Assembly (NCBI GenBank): GCA_012840075.1
Contig: DUMC01000014.1
Location: 1 to 45,290 of the forward strand
DNA: 45,290 nt
Source of the DNA: Clostridiaceae bacterium
Lineage (GTDB): Bacteria; Bacillota; Clostridia; Acetivibrionales; DUMC01
Direction: 5' to 3'
Shown one piece after another: positions 45,226 to 45,290 of this stretch; the first letter of the stretch is position 1; each line of letters starts with the position of its first letter. The translations under genes were made by a program, and so were the position numbers. The notes beneath the pieces are model-generated. The model saw nothing but the letters and a program-made list of their open reading frames with translations. It had not been told where the DNA came from and made no database searches.

Positions 45226-45290
45226 CAAAAAGTTTTAACCCTCCTGCAATTCGAATAAATATTTTCACTTTACAGTAGGGATATTTTTTG

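Overview
The window looks like a chromosomal segment of a low-GC, endospore-forming Firmicute, most likely an anaerobic Clostridia species. The supporting signs are AT-rich intergenic DNA, AGGAGG-type ribosome binding sites, GTG and TTG starts, a Spo0E-like phosphatase, a Spo0B/AgrC-type histidine kinase with a LytTR regulator, a FloA/NfeD pair, SLH-domain surface proteins and a tyrosine T-box leader. The genus is not determined.

Layout. (1) 37-4266, + strand: a CUT1 sugar transporter permease pair, an M14 zinc carboxypeptidase and a CE15-like glucuronoyl esterase. A terminator follows, then a membrane-bound YesN/AraC regulator (4585-6837). (2) 7052-10704: a histidine kinase, a short NfeD, the flotillin FloA, an unknown 91-residue protein and a LytTR response regulator. 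A glutaredoxin-like protein and a Spo0E-like protein come next. (3) 12085-21659: a secreted SLH-like protein whose C-terminal BsuPI-like domain is cut short, a convergent DUF6807/PmoA-like protein, a small membrane protein, an SPL-type radical SAM enzyme, endonuclease IV, a ceramidase-like hydrolase, a URO-D/MtaA-like protein and a three-SLH surface protein.

(4) 22102-30369: a complete Wadjet-type (JetD-JetA-JetB-JetC) SMC defence system. Its jetC carries an in-frame palindromic repeat insertion, and a related palindrome lies just after the gene. (5) 30563-35942: a lipoprotein, a YhcH/YiaL-family sugar protein, tyrS behind a T-box leader with two tandem 67-bp repeats inserted between Stem I and the antiterminator, and a MntA/HepT toxin-antitoxin pair. 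(6) 36021-45178: a GDPD phosphodiesterase, then on the minus strand a second sugar uptake operon (AraC regulator, two permeases, binding lipoprotein, GH20 hexosaminidase).

How it fits together. Two glycan-uptake regions, each with a YesN-like regulator, bracket the window. The one on the right probably handles N-acetylhexosamine-containing oligosaccharides. The accessory middle holds plasmid/phage defence and is marked by two families of short GGGGAC-cored palindromes. These sit in places with possible functional effect: inside jetC, inside the T-box linker, and in the tyrS 5' untranslated region. No tRNA, rRNA, CRISPR array, transposase or prophage gene was seen. All family assignments come from reading motifs by eye.
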